From positions 1 to 6,185 of the forward strand of contig JAEWFE010000149.1 in assembly GCA_023389005.1 (NCBI GenBank): 6,185 nt of DNA. Direction: 5' to 3'. Shown here piece by piece: positions 5,422 to 6,185 of this stretch. The translations under genes were made by a program, and so were the position numbers. Position 1 is the stretch's first letter, and each line of letters opens with the position of its first letter. The notes below the pieces were generated by a model. It had not been told where the DNA came from, did no database searches, and saw nothing but the letters and a program-made list of their open reading frames with translations. Source of the stretch: Bacillota bacterium. Lineage in GTDB: Bacteria; Bacillota; Bacilli; Lactobacillales; Enterococcaceae.

Positions 5422-6185
5422 TTAATTTGCTTGTTGCATGATTTCTTGCATCCAGCTTAACACCTTTTGAATCCAAGTATCCCAAAATTGCCATTCGTGT
5501 GCTCCTGGACCGGTTTTAAAAGTCACGTCAAAGTCATTTTTCTGCATGAGATCCACAACGATTTGACTCGATAACAAGAGCTCATCTTCCGTCCCACAAC
5601 AGATGAAAAACTTGCTCTTTTGTTCCTTTTGATAGTGGGTAATTTGATAGGTAAAGTCATTTTCTGAAGTTCGCCAAGTTTCTTCTGGGCCAAAAATGCC
5701 ACGCCAATAACTTGCATCGCGCGCTTGGAATAATTCTTCTTTAGCTTCAACCAAGGTTAGCATCCCTGACATCGCCGCAATTCCTGCAAATTTTTCTGGA
5801 CATAGCAAGCCCAGTTTTAATGCGCCAAAACCACCCATGGAAAGTCCGGCTGCAAAAGTCTTTTCCCGATTGGTCGTTAATTGTGGGAATAACTCATGAC
5901 AAAGCTGCGGTAATTCCTCAGAGATATAAGTCCAATATTTCATGTCATATTGCGTATCCGTATACCACGCTAGGTCTGTTGACGGCATAATCACCGCGAT
6001 CCCTAAGTCTTTTACATAACGTTCAATTGAAGTACGTCGCTGCCAAACGCTATGATTACCGCCCATTCCATGTAATAAATATAAAACTGGAACATCTTCT
6101 GTCGCACCTACACTATTTGATCCGAATTTTTTATATGTTTGTTGTGGTAAAATAACATCTATCATTACTTCCATCCCTAAAGTAT
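5422..6185 (-). CDS. estA: EstA-type alpha/beta-hydrolase (tributyrin/acetyl esterase), N-terminus cut by window edge
   Basis: This is a cytoplasmic carboxylesterase of the esterase D / EstA family (Pfam PF00756), related to lactococcal tributyrin esterase and pneumococcal EstA, which act on short-chain acyl esters. Numbering from the ATG at 6174, the nucleophile is S112 in GLSMGGFG (110-117), the likely acid is D197 in CGTEDE, and the histidine is H226 in GAHEW. LYLLHGMGG (31-39) forms the oxyanion-hole strand and loop. No secretion signal is seen. The ATG at 6174 lacks a good Shine-Dalgarno. The frame stays open to the edge, coding T-L-G before the Met, and relatives carry a similar LGM segment about 13-15 residues from their start. 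I therefore treat 6174 as internal, with the real start just outside the window. It converges on the 4912 gene across a shared terminator. Confidence 0.88.
   Translation of the reverse strand, partial: TLGMEVMIDVILPQQTYKKFGSNSVGATEDVPVLYLLHGMGGNHSVWQRRTSIERYVKDLGIAVIMPSTDLAWYTDTQYDMKYWTYISEELPQLCHELFPQLTTNREKTFAAGLSMGGFGALKLGLLCPEKFAGIAAMSGMLTLVEAKEELFQARDASYWRGIFGPEETWRTSENDFTYQITHYQKEQKSKFFICCGTEDELLLSSQIVVDLMQKNDFDVTFKTGPGAHEWQFWDTWIQKVLSWMQEIMQQAN

Overview
The window reads as low-GC Gram-positive chromosome, most likely from Enterococcus or a close relative in the Lactobacillales. The reasons are a secreted GH73 glucosaminidase carrying six LysM modules (the AtlA / Mur-2 autolysin layout of enterococci), an mnmL-mnmM tRNA-modification pair, a lactococcal/streptococcal-type EstA esterase, strong Shine-Dalgarno sites and AT-rich spacers. 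The genus call is inference. I saw no tRNA or rRNA gene, CRISPR array, insertion sequence or prophage gene.

Layout from left to right. (1) Positions 1 to about 52, minus strand: the 5' part of what looks like a T-box riboswitch leader, cut by the window edge and regulating a gene off to the left. (2) A Rho-independent terminator at about 136-176 closes the minus-strand autolysin gene (180-2240). (3) A 377-bp AT-rich divergent intergenic region (2241-2617) holds the starts of the autolysin gene and of a rightward cluster. (4) The rightward cluster is a PAP2-family membrane phosphatase (2618-3268), then mnmL (3310-4272) and mnmM (4266-4835). The last two overlap by 7 bp, and the cluster ends in a strong terminator whose stem contains the mnmM stop codon. 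(5) A separate promoter packed into that terminator drives a small membrane-anchored protein of unknown function (4912-5373). (6) A hairpin at 5376-5419 that can work in both directions separates it from the convergent estA-like esterase (5422-6185), whose N-terminus runs off the right edge.

Functionally, the autolysin cuts peptidoglycan during daughter-cell separation. The PAP2 protein probably removes phosphate from a lipid such as undecaprenyl pyrophosphate or phosphatidylglycerol phosphate. MnmL and MnmM finish the mnm5s2U wobble modification of tRNAs in Bacilli that lack MnmC. The genes are mostly housekeeping and I do not see a new multi-gene system. The points most worth a second look are the truncated T-box leader, the mirror-like order of LysM module types with a 44-bp exact internal repeat, the promoter built into a terminator, and the unknown 153-residue protein.
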